A stretch of DNA of 64,000 nt. Origin: Klebsiella pneumoniae (GTDB taxonomy: Bacteria > Pseudomonadota > Gammaproteobacteria > Steroidobacterales > Steroidobacteraceae). The stretch covers positions 47,204 to 111,203 of the forward strand of contig CAMCBU010000005.1 in NCBI GenBank assembly GCA_945873095.1. Direction: 5' to 3'. Under the pieces are notes generated by a model. It ran no database searches and had not been told where the DNA came from. It worked only from the letters and a program-made list of their open reading frames with translations. Shown here one piece after another: positions 1 through 8,346 of this stretch. How positions within the stretch are numbered: position 1 is the stretch's first letter; each line of letters begins with the position of its first letter. A program made the position numbers and the translations under genes.

Positions 1-1
1 G

Positions 2-1168
2 CCGATCGAACGCTTGGCGGTGCGTGCGATCGACTCCGATACGCTGGTGGTGGAACTCGAGAACCCGACACCGTACTTCACCGACGTGATCATGTCCTCT
101 GCCATGCCGGCGCCACGACATGCGATCGAAAAACACGGCACAGCGTGGTTGCGTCCCGCTAATTTCGTCGGTAACGGGGCATTCGTGCTCAAAGACTGGC
201 GACCGAACGCGCATGTCGAGCTGGTGCGCAACGCCAATTTCTGGGGTGCCTCGAAGGTACGGCTGGAGGGTGTGTTTCACTATCCGCTCGGCAACCCCGC
301 CACCTTGGTGCGGCGGTTCGACGCAGGCGAGCTCGATCTCATTCTCGTCGTGCCGCCTGAGCGCACTGCGGAGCTTCGAGAGCGGCATGGCGAGTCCCTG
401 CGTTTGGGTCGCGGTATCGCCAACGAAGTCGTCGTGTTCAATGTGAAGCGTGGTCCTACTGCCGATGTGCGTGTGCGGCGCGCACTCGCCATGCTGATCG
501 AGCGCGAGGTCATCGCCCGCAACGTCATCGGCTACCCGGGTGTGGAGGCCTATTCGTTCGTGCCACCGGGTGTGCTCAACTATCGCGCTGCCGCAACGCC
601 GGATTTTGCAAAGTGGCCGGCAACGCGTCGGGTGGCCGAAGCGCGCAAGCTGCTGACTGCCGCGGGCTATGGCGCAGAGCAGCCGTTGAGTTTGCGGCTC
701 GCATTTCCGAGCACGGACCTGAACCGCAAGGTTGCGGTCGCCATCGGTGCGATGTGGTCACGCGCCGGTGTGAAGGTCGACTTGCAGTCCAAAGAAACCA
801 AAGCGTTGTTCGCGGATGTCGGTGTCGGTGATTTCGACAGTACGCGCTCGGTTTGGTTGGCGGCCGCCAGCGACCCGTACGCCTATTTGGAGCGTCTGTT
901 GTCGGCAGGCTCAGCGGTCGGCGTGAACACCTCGGGTTATGGCAATCCCGCCTTCGATGGCTTGTTGGCTGCGGCTGCAGCCGAGGTAGATGTCGAGCGG
1001 CGCGCGGCGAAGCTGCGCGAGGCGGAGGCGTTGGCGCTCGCCGACATGCCCGTCGCGCCGGTGTACTATCTCGTGGGACGTCGTCTCGTCGCCAAGCGCG
1101 TGCAAGGCTTCGGTGACAATCCGCGCGGTCTGTATCCGAGCTGGTTGATGACGGTCACACCCCGCTGA
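2..1168 (+). CDS. Family 5 extracellular solute-binding protein (5' truncated by window)
   Basis: C-terminal part of an OppA/DppA-type periplasmic binding protein for peptides or similar solutes. The reading frame is open to the window edge, so the true start and signal peptide lie upstream. The visible part has the family pattern: a segment on a solute leaving a non-zero 'NGAF' site with 'VGNGAFVLKDW', and a late 'AEALALADMPVAPVYYL' stretch typical of the C-terminal lobe. A second complete protein of the same family lies at 8347-9975, and the two share layout (for example the final 'ADMPVAPVYY' versus 'LRDLPVIPLYS'). No ABC permease or ATPase for either is in the window. A methyltransferase gene follows 15 bp downstream on the same strand. 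The family call is firm; the ligand is unknown. Confidence 0.85.
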   Translation, partial: PIERLAVRAIDSDTLVVELENPTPYFTDVIMSSAMPAPRHAIEKHGTAWLRPANFVGNGAFVLKDWRPNAHVELVRNANFWGASKVRLEGVFHYPLGNPATLVRRFDAGELDLILVVPPERTAELRERHGESLRLGRGIANEVVVFNVKRGPTADVRVRRALAMLIEREVIARNVIGYPGVEAYSFVPPGVLNYRAAATPDFAKWPATRRVAEARKLLTAAGYGAEQPLSLRLAFPSTDLNRKVAVAIGAMWSRAGVKVDLQSKETKALFADVGVGDFDSTRSVWLAAASDPYAYLERLLSAGSAVGVNTSGYGNPAFDGLLAAAAAEVDVERRAAKLREAEALALADMPVAPVYYLVGRRLVAKRVQGFGDNPRGLYPSWLMTVTPR

Positions 1169-1183
1169 CGGAGCAAGCCCGAC

Positions 1184-2290
1184 GTGAGTACGCAAACTTT
1201 GTATACCCCGAGTCGCGACGAGTTGGCGCGGCAGCAGTTCGTGCTCAGTCTCAAGTTGCTCGCCAACGGTCGGGCGCAACAACGAGTGCGCGACTCATAC
1301 CGAGCCGAGGTGCTGCCGGCGATCCTCTCGAGTCAGGGAGCAGAGCCGACGCATCGGCGTGAAGTCGCGACGGCGCTTGCACAGCGCAATGAATTCAAGC
1401 TGTGGGCGGTCTTGACCCACCATTCGCAGACCATGATGTGGGATGCCATCGAGCGCACCGTGGCGCGGGTGTTACCCGATGTCGAGCACCGATACGCCGC
1501 ACTGCAGTCGGCGGAGAGGCGAGTCGGTTCGCTGACGCTCAATCCCGAGTTGGCCGTGCCGCCGCCGATCGGTAACACCGAGATCCATCGTCAGCCGGGC
1601 GGTTTCGTGGGTCGCCGCGATGTCGAGGACGTCGCGCCGGGTCTGCGCTATTTCGGTGCCTCAGCGATCTATGCCGTCGGTAAGGGTCAAAAAAATGCGA
1701 CCGGGGATGGACGGGCAGCGCCCTTGCTCAATCAATTATCGGAGCGGTTCGGCACGTTGGCGCCGCGCCGAATCCTCGATCTCGGGTGCGGGATCGGGGT
1801 GCACGCGCAGGCGATCGCCCGCGCTTTTCCGCAAGCCGAGTATCACGCGATCGATGTCGCCGCGGGCTTGCTGCGCGTTGGACATCTCATGGCTGAAGAG
1901 CGGGGTGTGCCGATCCATTTCTATCAGCAGGATGCGGCCAAGACTGCCTTCGAGTCCGGCAGTTTCGATCTGGTGTTATCCAACATTCTGTTCCACGAGA
2001 CCAATTCGGCGCGACTGCCGCAAATTCTGCGCGAGTGCCGGCGTCTACTGCGACCGGGCGGTGTGATGCTGCATCTCGATGTGCCGACGCAGGTCACTCG
2101 CATTGGCTTGGATGATCAAGTGATGAACGACTGGCAGGTCCGATGGAATGGCGAGCCGTTCTGGACCGGTTTCGCCGAGCGCGACATGCTCGAAGAAATC
2201 ATCGCCGCCGGTTTCGAGCGCGAGCGCAGTTTTGCGGCGCACGTGAGCGCCAACGGCAGCACCGTGTACGTTTTCGGCGCGAGCGCCTAA
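1184..2290 (+). CDS. SAM-dependent methyltransferase with N-terminal extension
   Basis: Class I SAM-dependent methyltransferase of 368 residues. Residues about 1-190 form an extension without a motif I recognise; from about 195 a Rossmann methyltransferase domain begins with the SAM motif 'ILDLGCGIGVHA', an acidic motif II 'EYHAIDVA', and 'FDLVLSNILFHE' then 'LLRPGGVMLHLD'. Substrate unknown. It follows the solute-binding protein closely and converges on a VOC-family gene with 16 bp between stops. A paralogue with the same long N-terminal region lies at 59196-60380, also next to a VOC gene, so the pair appears twice in this window, on either side of the photosynthesis cluster. Confidence 0.85.
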   Translation: MSTQTLYTPSRDELARQQFVLSLKLLANGRAQQRVRDSYRAEVLPAILSSQGAEPTHRREVATALAQRNEFKLWAVLTHHSQTMMWDAIERTVARVLPDVEHRYAALQSAERRVGSLTLNPELAVPPPIGNTEIHRQPGGFVGRRDVEDVAPGLRYFGASAIYAVGKGQKNATGDGRAAPLLNQLSERFGTLAPRRILDLGCGIGVHAQAIARAFPQAEYHAIDVAAGLLRVGHLMAEERGVPIHFYQQDAAKTAFESGSFDLVLSNILFHETNSARLPQILRECRRLLRPGGVMLHLDVPTQVTRIGLDDQVMNDWQVRWNGEPFWTGFAERDMLEEIIAAGFERERSFAAHVSANGSTVYVFGASA

Positions 2291-2306
2291 GCCCTCACAC
2301 GCGTCA

Positions 2307-3308
2307 TCAGCGTTGGGCGGCGGCGCCTGTCTCGATCAACTCGATTAACTCGCCCGCCGGTCCGCGCAGCGTACCTGCGCGTTGGCCGCGATACGCCAAG
2401 CCGTCGTGACGAGTCGGTGGCGAGATCCAATCCAGCTTCAGCGCATCGAGGTCTGCGACGGCAAACGTCGTCGAAACGATACCCGGTGGCAACTGCCCAG
2501 GCTCGAACGGACGCGCTCGGGTACGCTTTGAGTAGCCATCGAACTCGATCAGATTGCCGCGTTCGGCCAGGCGTGCGGTGGCCAGTGGAGTGAGTTCGCC
2601 CTCGGCCAAGCCCTGCGCGCGTTTGATGACACCGACAGCGAGCATGCGCGCTGGATTACGCACGAAGTTAAAGCGACTCGAATAGAAATCAAGCAGCGCG
2701 TCGATGTCAGGGCCGCCAACGACCATGATGAAGATGCGACCCACCGGACCACCCGGTGGTGGCAGGATGGATTTGCTGCGATCGCCGGTCTCGGCGGTCA
2801 AGTACAACACTTCTCCGCTCGGACCCACCACCTGGAAGGCCTTGATGGTCGGAAAGGCGCCGAGCGGTGCGGGTTCGCCAATCACCCGGAAGGGTGACTC
2901 ACGCAGTTGCTCGCGCAAGGCAACCGGATCATCGACGATGATTTCGATGCCGTTCCAACCCCAAGTCGTCAGCGGTAGCCAGTCCGCCGGCGCGACCGTG
3001 CTCTCGATCACTCGAACGAACACATCGGGTGCAGGTTCTGAACTCAACAACAAATAGCGCTTGCCTGCGGCACCGGATGCCCCCCAGGCCTTGGCCAGCT
3101 CAGCGCTCACGACACCGCGTTCGCGCACCTGATAACCCAGCCAGCGCGCGTAGTCTTGCTCGACACCGGCCAAGTCTGCGGAAGTGAATGTGGCCATCGT
3201 GATCCGCTGCAATGCAGGACCGTTCGCCAGCGCAGCTGCGGCATGGCAATAGAACACCGCCATCATCACGGCGAACGCGCTTCGGAAAATCGATCGACGG
3301 TTGTTCAT
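2307..3308 (-). CDS. VOC (glyoxalase/dioxygenase) superfamily protein, predicted exported
   Basis: Two-module vicinal-oxygen-chelate fold protein, 333 residues from the ATG at 3308. That start gives an N-terminal signal peptide (basic 'NNRRS', hydrophobic stretch, 'AAAALA' cleavage-like end), so the protein is probably periplasmic, which is unusual for this fold. The longer frame to 3401 lacks a good start context. Conserved VOC features include 'GWNGIEIIVDDP', 'FQVVGPSGEVLYLT' and 'GGPDIDALLDFYSSRF'. The protein is clearly related to the VOC protein at 58354-59199, which has no signal peptide. It is divergent from the flavoprotein gene at 3394, sharing an 85-bp promoter region. Substrate unknown; a role in aromatic or conjugate metabolism is inference. 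Confidence 0.8.
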   Translation of the reverse strand: MNNRRSIFRSAFAVMMAVFYCHAAAALANGPALQRITMATFTSADLAGVEQDYARWLGYQVRERGVVSAELAKAWGASGAAGKRYLLLSSEPAPDVFVRVIESTVAPADWLPLTTWGWNGIEIIVDDPVALREQLRESPFRVIGEPAPLGAFPTIKAFQVVGPSGEVLYLTAETGDRSKSILPPPGGPVGRIFIMVVGGPDIDALLDFYSSRFNFVRNPARMLAVGVIKRAQGLAEGELTPLATARLAERGNLIEFDGYSKRTRARPFEPGQLPPGIVSTTFAVADLDALKLDWISPPTRHDGLAYRGQRAGTLRGPAGELIELIETGAAAQR

Positions 3309-3311
3309 AAG

Positions 3312-3333
3312 CTCACGTGAGTTGTCCTGACAA
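3312..3333. promoter_or_regulatory. Two adjacent inverted repeats in a divergent promoter region
   Basis: In the 85 bp between the VOC gene (-) and the flavoprotein gene (+) lies a perfect 10-bp palindrome CTCACGTGAG (3312-3321), followed at once by TTGTC-CT-GACAA (3322-3333). Their position in a divergent promoter region suggests an operator. No regulator gene is adjacent, and short palindromes occur by chance, so this is a weak call. Confidence 0.3.
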
Positions 3334-3393
3334 TGGCATCCTACCAACACGACGTTATGCTGAGCAGTGTTTGCAGCTAACATCGAGTTACGC

Positions 3394-5373
3394 GTGTCCA
3401 CTCCTTACCCCAACTTGTTTTCGCCGCTACGTCTGCGGCATCTGACGTTACGTAACCGGCTGGTGCACGCATCGATGTCCACCCGTTACGTGGCCGGCGG
3501 GAAGGTCACCGACCAGCTTGTCGCCTATCACGCCAATCGCGCGCGCGGTGGCGCGTCGATGCTCATCACCGAGCCGCTGAATTTGTTGCCGCGTCAGCGC
3601 AATCTGCAAAAGGTGATGGTGCGCGATCCGGATAATCGTTCAGGTCTCGCGCGTTGGACTGCGGCGGTGCGCGCGCAGGATTCGCACTTGCTGGCCCAGA
3701 TCCAAGACCCCGGTCGCGGACGGCATCAACCGGGGCGATCTCACGATGCGATCGGTCCCTCGGCGTTGCCCGATGATCTGAGCTGGACCGTGCCGCATGC
3801 GCTCGAGACGTGGGAAGTCGAAGCGTTGATTCGAGATTTTGCCGATGCGGCGGTCATCTTGCGTGACACCGGATTCTCGGGCGTCGAGATCTCCGCAGGT
3901 CACGGTCATCTGTTCCATCAGTTTCTCGCAGCGCGTTCGAATATTCGTCGTGATCGATTCGGGGGGGATCTCGAGGCGCGAGCGCGGCTACTCACCGAGC
4001 TTTGCTTGGCGTTGCGCGCGCGTTGCGGCGACGAATTTTTGATTGGTGTGAAGTTGCCGGGCGAGGATGGGATGCAGGGTGGCATCGACCTCGAGACGGC
4101 GGCTGCGGTCACGAGCCTGATCCACGCGACGGGTGTCGCCGACTACCTCACGTGGTGTTGGGGTGCACACTCGAACACACTCGACTGGCACTTGCCTGAT
4201 CTTCACGGACCGCGCTCGCCGTACATCGACAAAATCGCGATGCTCGCGAGGGCAGCCCCCGGAATGGCGATCGGTGCACTCGGGCTCATTACCGATCCGA
4301 ATGAAGGCGAGCGATTCGTGCGCGACGGGCTCGCAGATCTCGTCATGCTCGGCAGACCGCTCGTCACCGATGCGGCGTGGGGGATCAAGGCCGAGCAGGG
4401 ACGCGAGGCGCAGATTCGATATTGCGTCTCGTGCAACACCTGTTGGGGCGCGATCGTCGGTGGCAGCACGATCTCTTGTGACAACAATCCGCGCGTCGGT
4501 GCCGACGACGAGGCGGATTGGCAACCGACACGAGCGGGCAAGTCGCGGCGCATCGTCGTGGTGGGCGCAGGTCCGGCGGGGCTCGAGGCCGCCTGGGTTG
4601 CCGCGGCGCGCGGGCATGCGGTGTCGGTGTTTGCCGCGAGTTCCGATGTCGGTGGCAAAACGCGCTTGCACTCGTTGCTACCGGGAGCGGAGAACCTCAG
4701 TAGCGTCTACGACTACCAGCGACTCCGTGCCGATGAGTTCGGCGTGACGTTCCATTTCGATCAGCGTGCCAGCGCCGACGAGGTGCTCGCCTTGCGACCG
4801 GATGCCGTGATCTTGGCATGTGGTTCAACGCCGGCCTGGCCGCATTGGTTGCCGGCCGAATATCGCGACGCGCAGTTCTTCCCCGACGTGCGTGCGGTGG
4901 CCGAGCGATTCTCGGCGCGTCGCGCCCGCGAAGCGGGCACAGCGGTGATTTACGATCAGGATCACACCGCCTTCACTTACGCGACGGCACAGTTGCTCGC
5001 GCAGCGATACGAGCGAGTCGTCATCGTGACGCCGCGCGAGGGCGTGGCTGCTGAGGAGCCGCTCGTGAATCGGCAGGGTATCCATCGGCGATTGTCGGCG
5101 CTCGGTATCGAGGTCCAAAACTGGTGTGAGCCGGTTTTCGACGAGGGTCTGTTCGAGGGGCGCATGACTCTACGACCGGTGAATGCAGGTCCGATGCGCG
5201 TTATCGACGAGGTTGCATTGGTGACGCATGCAACGCCGCGCGTGCCGAATGACGAGTTGGTTGCGCCACTGCGAGCAGCCGGAATCGAGTTGTTGCAGGT
5301 GGGTGATTGTCACGCACCGCGTTCCTTGTTGATTGCGACGGGCGAGGGTTATCGCGCCGGTATGGGGGTTTGA
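3394..5373 (+). CDS. Old yellow enzyme-family FMN/4Fe-4S/FAD oxidoreductase (2,4-dienoyl-CoA reductase type)
   Basis: Flavoprotein of about 659 residues with the architecture of 2,4-dienoyl-CoA reductase and trimethylamine dehydrogenase. An N-terminal FMN TIM barrel starts 'PNLFSPLRLRHLTLRNRLV'. A cysteine cluster C-x2-C-x2-C-x11-C near the middle ('YCVSCNTCW...ISC') would bind a 4Fe-4S centre. A C-terminal FAD/NAD(P) domain has 'VVVGAGPAGLEAAW'. Such enzymes reduce activated C=C bonds or demethylate amines in the cytoplasm. The GTG at 3394 is preferred over the GTG at 3367 because it places the conserved N-terminus three residues in. An MFS gene follows 5 bp downstream, so import and reduction of one substrate is plausible. 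Substrate not determinable from sequence. Confidence 0.85.
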   Translation: MSTPYPNLFSPLRLRHLTLRNRLVHASMSTRYVAGGKVTDQLVAYHANRARGGASMLITEPLNLLPRQRNLQKVMVRDPDNRSGLARWTAAVRAQDSHLLAQIQDPGRGRHQPGRSHDAIGPSALPDDLSWTVPHALETWEVEALIRDFADAAVILRDTGFSGVEISAGHGHLFHQFLAARSNIRRDRFGGDLEARARLLTELCLALRARCGDEFLIGVKLPGEDGMQGGIDLETAAAVTSLIHATGVADYLTWCWGAHSNTLDWHLPDLHGPRSPYIDKIAMLARAAPGMAIGALGLITDPNEGERFVRDGLADLVMLGRPLVTDAAWGIKAEQGREAQIRYCVSCNTCWGAIVGGSTISCDNNPRVGADDEADWQPTRAGKSRRIVVVGAGPAGLEAAWVAAARGHAVSVFAASSDVGGKTRLHSLLPGAENLSSVYDYQRLRADEFGVTFHFDQRASADEVLALRPDAVILACGSTPAWPHWLPAEYRDAQFFPDVRAVAERFSARRAREAGTAVIYDQDHTAFTYATAQLLAQRYERVVIVTPREGVAAEEPLVNRQGIHRRLSALGIEVQNWCEPVFDEGLFEGRMTLRPVNAGPMRVIDEVALVTHATPRVPNDELVAPLRAAGIELLQVGDCHAPRSLLIATGEGYRAGMGV

Positions 5374-5378
5374 AGAGC

Positions 5379-6719
5379 ATGAGTACGGAAGCTGAAAAAC
5401 CGTGGCCGAATCGCATCTATGCGTGGTATGTCGTCGCACTGTTGGTGCTGTCTTACGCCAGTGGAGTCGTCGATCGCATCGTGATCGGTTTGCTGGTCAA
5501 GCCGATCAAAGAAGATCTGAATCTGAGTGATACCGAGATCGGCATCATCCAAGGACTCGCCTTCGCGCTCTTCTACAGCTTGTTCACACTGCCGATCGGT
5601 TTCCTCGTGGATCGTTGGAGTCGCAAGGCGGTCGTGTGGGGCGGTTCGTTCGTTTGGTCTTGCGGTACGATCGCCGGCGGCCTCTCGAACTCGTTCTGGT
5701 CGTTGTTCGGCTCGCGCGTCGTCATGGGCGCTGGTGAGGCAACGATCACACCGGGATCCTCATCGCTGATCGCCGATTACTTCCCGCCCAAGGATCGACC
5801 GCGCGCTTACGGCGTCTTCGCGATGGGTGGCTCCATCGGCATCGGCATCGCCTATTTGTTAGGTGGTGTCGCGATCGGCTTCGCCGATACGGTCCGAAGT
5901 TGGCTGCCCGCGTTGCTCGGCGGGTTTGCCGATTGGCACATCGTCTTCTTCATCGTGGGCGTTCCGGGTCTACTGCTCGCGATCCTGATGGCCTTGACGA
6001 TTCGCGAGCCTGAGCGTCGCGGCGGGTATACGCCACAGGGAACCAAGATTTCTTTGGTGCCGCTGTGGCGTGAATTGTCCACCAATCGAATTGCGCTGAT
6101 GGCCGTGATGATGGGCACGATCATGAACGTCATGATCGTGAATGCGCAGTTGGCGTGGTTCCCGACCTTGTTCGTGCGTGTACACGAGTGGGAGCCGACG
6201 CGGATCGCAATGGCGCTAGCGTTGGTGGGAGTGCCTTTCGGCATCATCAGTGCTATCACGGCGGGTTGGTCGCTCACGTGGCTGGCCAAGCGTGGTCGCA
6301 CCGACGGCCCGATCCTCGTGATGATGTTGCAGTGCACCGCGTGGGCGGTGTTTGGCACAGCCAAGTGCTTGGTGCCGACGCCGGAGCTGGCACTGATCGG
6401 TCACGTGTGCACCTCGCTGTTTGCCACCTGGGCGATCACCGCTGCGTTGACCGCGCTCAATCAGGTGACGCCGAATCAGCTGCGCGGGCAGGTGGTTGCG
6501 GTCTATACGCTGCTGACCGGTCTCGTGGGTATCGCCGTAGGCTCGGGCGCTGTGGGTTTGCTCTCGGATTACGTGTTCAATTATCCGACGGGGATCGCGC
6601 CGGCACTCGCGCTCGTTTGTCTGACCGGTGGCCTCGCGGGCATCGCGATGTTGGCCTACGGCCGCAACAGCTATAGGGTGGCCGTCCAAAGAGCTGCCAA
6701 CTGGGGCGAAGGAAACTGA
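5379..6719 (+). CDS. MFS transporter
   Basis: Major facilitator superfamily permease of 446 residues with about 12 membrane segments. The signature between helices 2 and 3 is visible as 'GFLVDRWSRK'. 'SYASGVVDRIVIGLLVKPIKEDL' near the N-terminus resembles the Spinster-like group often found in catabolic clusters. The start ATG at 5379 begins 'STEAEKPWPNRIYAWYV'; upstream codons in frame are inside the preceding gene. It sits 5 bp after the flavoprotein gene and 3 bp before the GlcG-like gene, so it is probably co-transcribed with them. Substrate unknown; an organic anion is plausible. Confidence 0.85.
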   Translation: MSTEAEKPWPNRIYAWYVVALLVLSYASGVVDRIVIGLLVKPIKEDLNLSDTEIGIIQGLAFALFYSLFTLPIGFLVDRWSRKAVVWGGSFVWSCGTIAGGLSNSFWSLFGSRVVMGAGEATITPGSSSLIADYFPPKDRPRAYGVFAMGGSIGIGIAYLLGGVAIGFADTVRSWLPALLGGFADWHIVFFIVGVPGLLLAILMALTIREPERRGGYTPQGTKISLVPLWRELSTNRIALMAVMMGTIMNVMIVNAQLAWFPTLFVRVHEWEPTRIAMALALVGVPFGIISAITAGWSLTWLAKRGRTDGPILVMMLQCTAWAVFGTAKCLVPTPELALIGHVCTSLFATWAITAALTALNQVTPNQLRGQVVAVYTLLTGLVGIAVGSGAVGLLSDYVFNYPTGIAPALALVCLTGGLAGIAMLAYGRNSYRVAVQRAANWGEGN

Positions 6720-6722
6720 TCA

Positions 6723-7112
6723 GTGCGCACTAAACCCTGTCTCACTCACGACGATGTGCGTCGCATCGCTGAAGCGGCCCGACATGCCGCACTCGCTGAA
6801 TCGGTCGCGATGAGCATCGCCATCGTCGACGATGGTGGGCATCTGCTCTGGTTCGAGCGTCTCGATGCGCGCGCTAGCACTGTCTCGGTCGCGACCGGCA
6901 AGGCGCGAACCTCGGCGCTGATGCGCGGACCGAGTGGTGCGCTCGAGGGGCGTATCGCGACTCAGCCTGCGCTACTCGCACTCGATGCGATGCCCTTGCA
7001 AGGTGGTCTGCCGCTGCTGGTGGAGGGGGATTGTGTCGGCGCGATCGGAGTATCCGGTGGTACCGGCGAGCAGGATGAACGCGTCGCCTCGGCCGGGTGC
7101 CGCGCTCTGTGA
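6723..7112 (+). CDS. GlcG/HbpS-family protein (DUF336)
   Basis: Small cytoplasmic protein of 129 residues. The GlcG/HbpS family is recognised by 'MSIAIVDDGGHLLWFERLDA' and the later 'LPLLVEGDCVGAIGVSGGTGEQDE'. Members are found beside catabolic enzymes; HbpS-type members bind haem or cobalamin, others have no assigned function. GTG start at 6723, 3 bp after the MFS gene. Its stop overlaps the GTG of the next MFS gene (GTGA), indicating an operon. Confidence 0.85.
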   Translation: MRTKPCLTHDDVRRIAEAARHAALAESVAMSIAIVDDGGHLLWFERLDARASTVSVATGKARTSALMRGPSGALEGRIATQPALLALDAMPLQGGLPLLVEGDCVGAIGVSGGTGEQDERVASAGCRAL

Positions 7113-8314
7113 AAAAACTCGGCGTCCTGTGGCTCGTCGTTTTTATCAGCCTCGCAGGTTTCGGAATCACGACGATTCCCTTTCCGCTGGTCGCCGAGTC
7201 GATGGGGGCGTCCGATTTTTGGAAAACTTTCGGTGGCTCGGGTGTCTTTTCTTTGTTCCAGTTGATAGCCACGCCGATCTGGGGGCGATTCAGTGACGCC
7301 TACGGACGCAAGCCGATCCTGATCATCAGTTCCGCCGGCACCGTCTTGTCCTTCGTTTGGCTTGCGTATGCGCCGACCTTGGAGTCGATGTTGCTCGCGC
7401 GCGCCTTCGGCGGCATCACCTCAGGCAATCTCGCAGCCGCCTTCGCTTACGCCACCGACGTCACGGACCCCAAGGACCGAGCCAAGGGCTTGGGCATCGT
7501 GGCCAGTGCATTCGGCGTCGGTTTCGCGGTGGGCCCGCCCTTGGGTGGCGTTTTGGGCTCGCTCGACGGTGTTCCGAGTATGTATTGGGCCGGGCTCGCG
7601 TCGGCTGGTTTATCTTTGATCGCTTTCCTAGGCACCGTGCTGCTCTTGCCCGAGAGTCTGCCGGTGGAGTCTCGGAAACCGTTGCGGCAAGTCGTCATCG
7701 CGGGGACAGCGAGCGCGCCCTCGGCTTCCTTGCTCGACTCGCTGCGTGCCCGACCGGTGTTGCTCGGGTTGATGATGGCATCGCTGCTCGTCGGCGTTGC
7801 AGGCGCGGCGATGCAGTCGGTGTTCCAGTTTTGGGGGCGCGACTTGTTCGACTATTCCTTGCGAGATGTCGGCTTGCACTTTGCCGCCTTCGCGCTCTTG
7901 TCGGCCGTCGGGCAGGCCGGGCTCGTCGGTCCGTTGGCGACACGTTTTGGCGAGAAACAGGTCGCCCTCGGTTCCATCATCGGCGTGACGATCGGACTTG
8001 GCTTGTTTGCGGTTGCGCAGACCGACGCCATGGTGTGGGTTGCGATTTCGGTTTTCGGACTCGCCAACGGTTTGTTTCTGCCCTCGATCAGTAGTCTCGT
8101 GTCCTTCGAGACCGATGCGGGTTCGCGCGGTGCGGTGATGGGTATCTTCAACGCCTCGAGCAGTGCGGGGCGGATTTTGGGACCGGCGATCTCGGGTCCG
8201 CTGTATTTCAAACTCGGTCCGGCAGCGCCGTTCGTTTTTTCCGCCGTGTCGACGGCGCTCGGTGCGCTCATGCTCAGTCGTGCTCGCGCGCGTCAAGCCG
8301 ACGAGGCAAACTGA
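7109..8314 (+). CDS. MFS transporter (drug/metabolite efflux type)
   Basis: Twelve-helix major facilitator of about 401 residues. 'WGRFSDAYGRKPILIISS' is the loop 2-3 signature and 'GNLAAAFAYATDVTDPKDRAKGLGIVASAFGVGFAVGPPLGG' contains the motif C region of TetA-like proton antiporters, so export is more likely than import. Start taken as the GTG at 7109, whose GTGA overlaps the preceding stop; a GTG at 7097 is also in frame. It is followed by a binding-protein gene 32 bp downstream. Substrate unknown. Confidence 0.8.
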   Translation: MKKLGVLWLVVFISLAGFGITTIPFPLVAESMGASDFWKTFGGSGVFSLFQLIATPIWGRFSDAYGRKPILIISSAGTVLSFVWLAYAPTLESMLLARAFGGITSGNLAAAFAYATDVTDPKDRAKGLGIVASAFGVGFAVGPPLGGVLGSLDGVPSMYWAGLASAGLSLIAFLGTVLLLPESLPVESRKPLRQVVIAGTASAPSASLLDSLRARPVLLGLMMASLLVGVAGAAMQSVFQFWGRDLFDYSLRDVGLHFAAFALLSAVGQAGLVGPLATRFGEKQVALGSIIGVTIGLGLFAVAQTDAMVWVAISVFGLANGLFLPSISSLVSFETDAGSRGAVMGIFNASSSAGRILGPAISGPLYFKLGPAAPFVFSAVSTALGALMLSRARARQADEAN

Positions 8315-8346
8315 TCGCTCGTTGAGAGCGTCGATTTGAGGTGGTG

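Noticed and set aside
3988..4671. 227-residue frame on the minus strand inside the flavoprotein gene
   Set aside because: Shadow of a high-GC gene: composition dominated by Arg, His and Ala, no motif, complete overlap with a well-supported enzyme.
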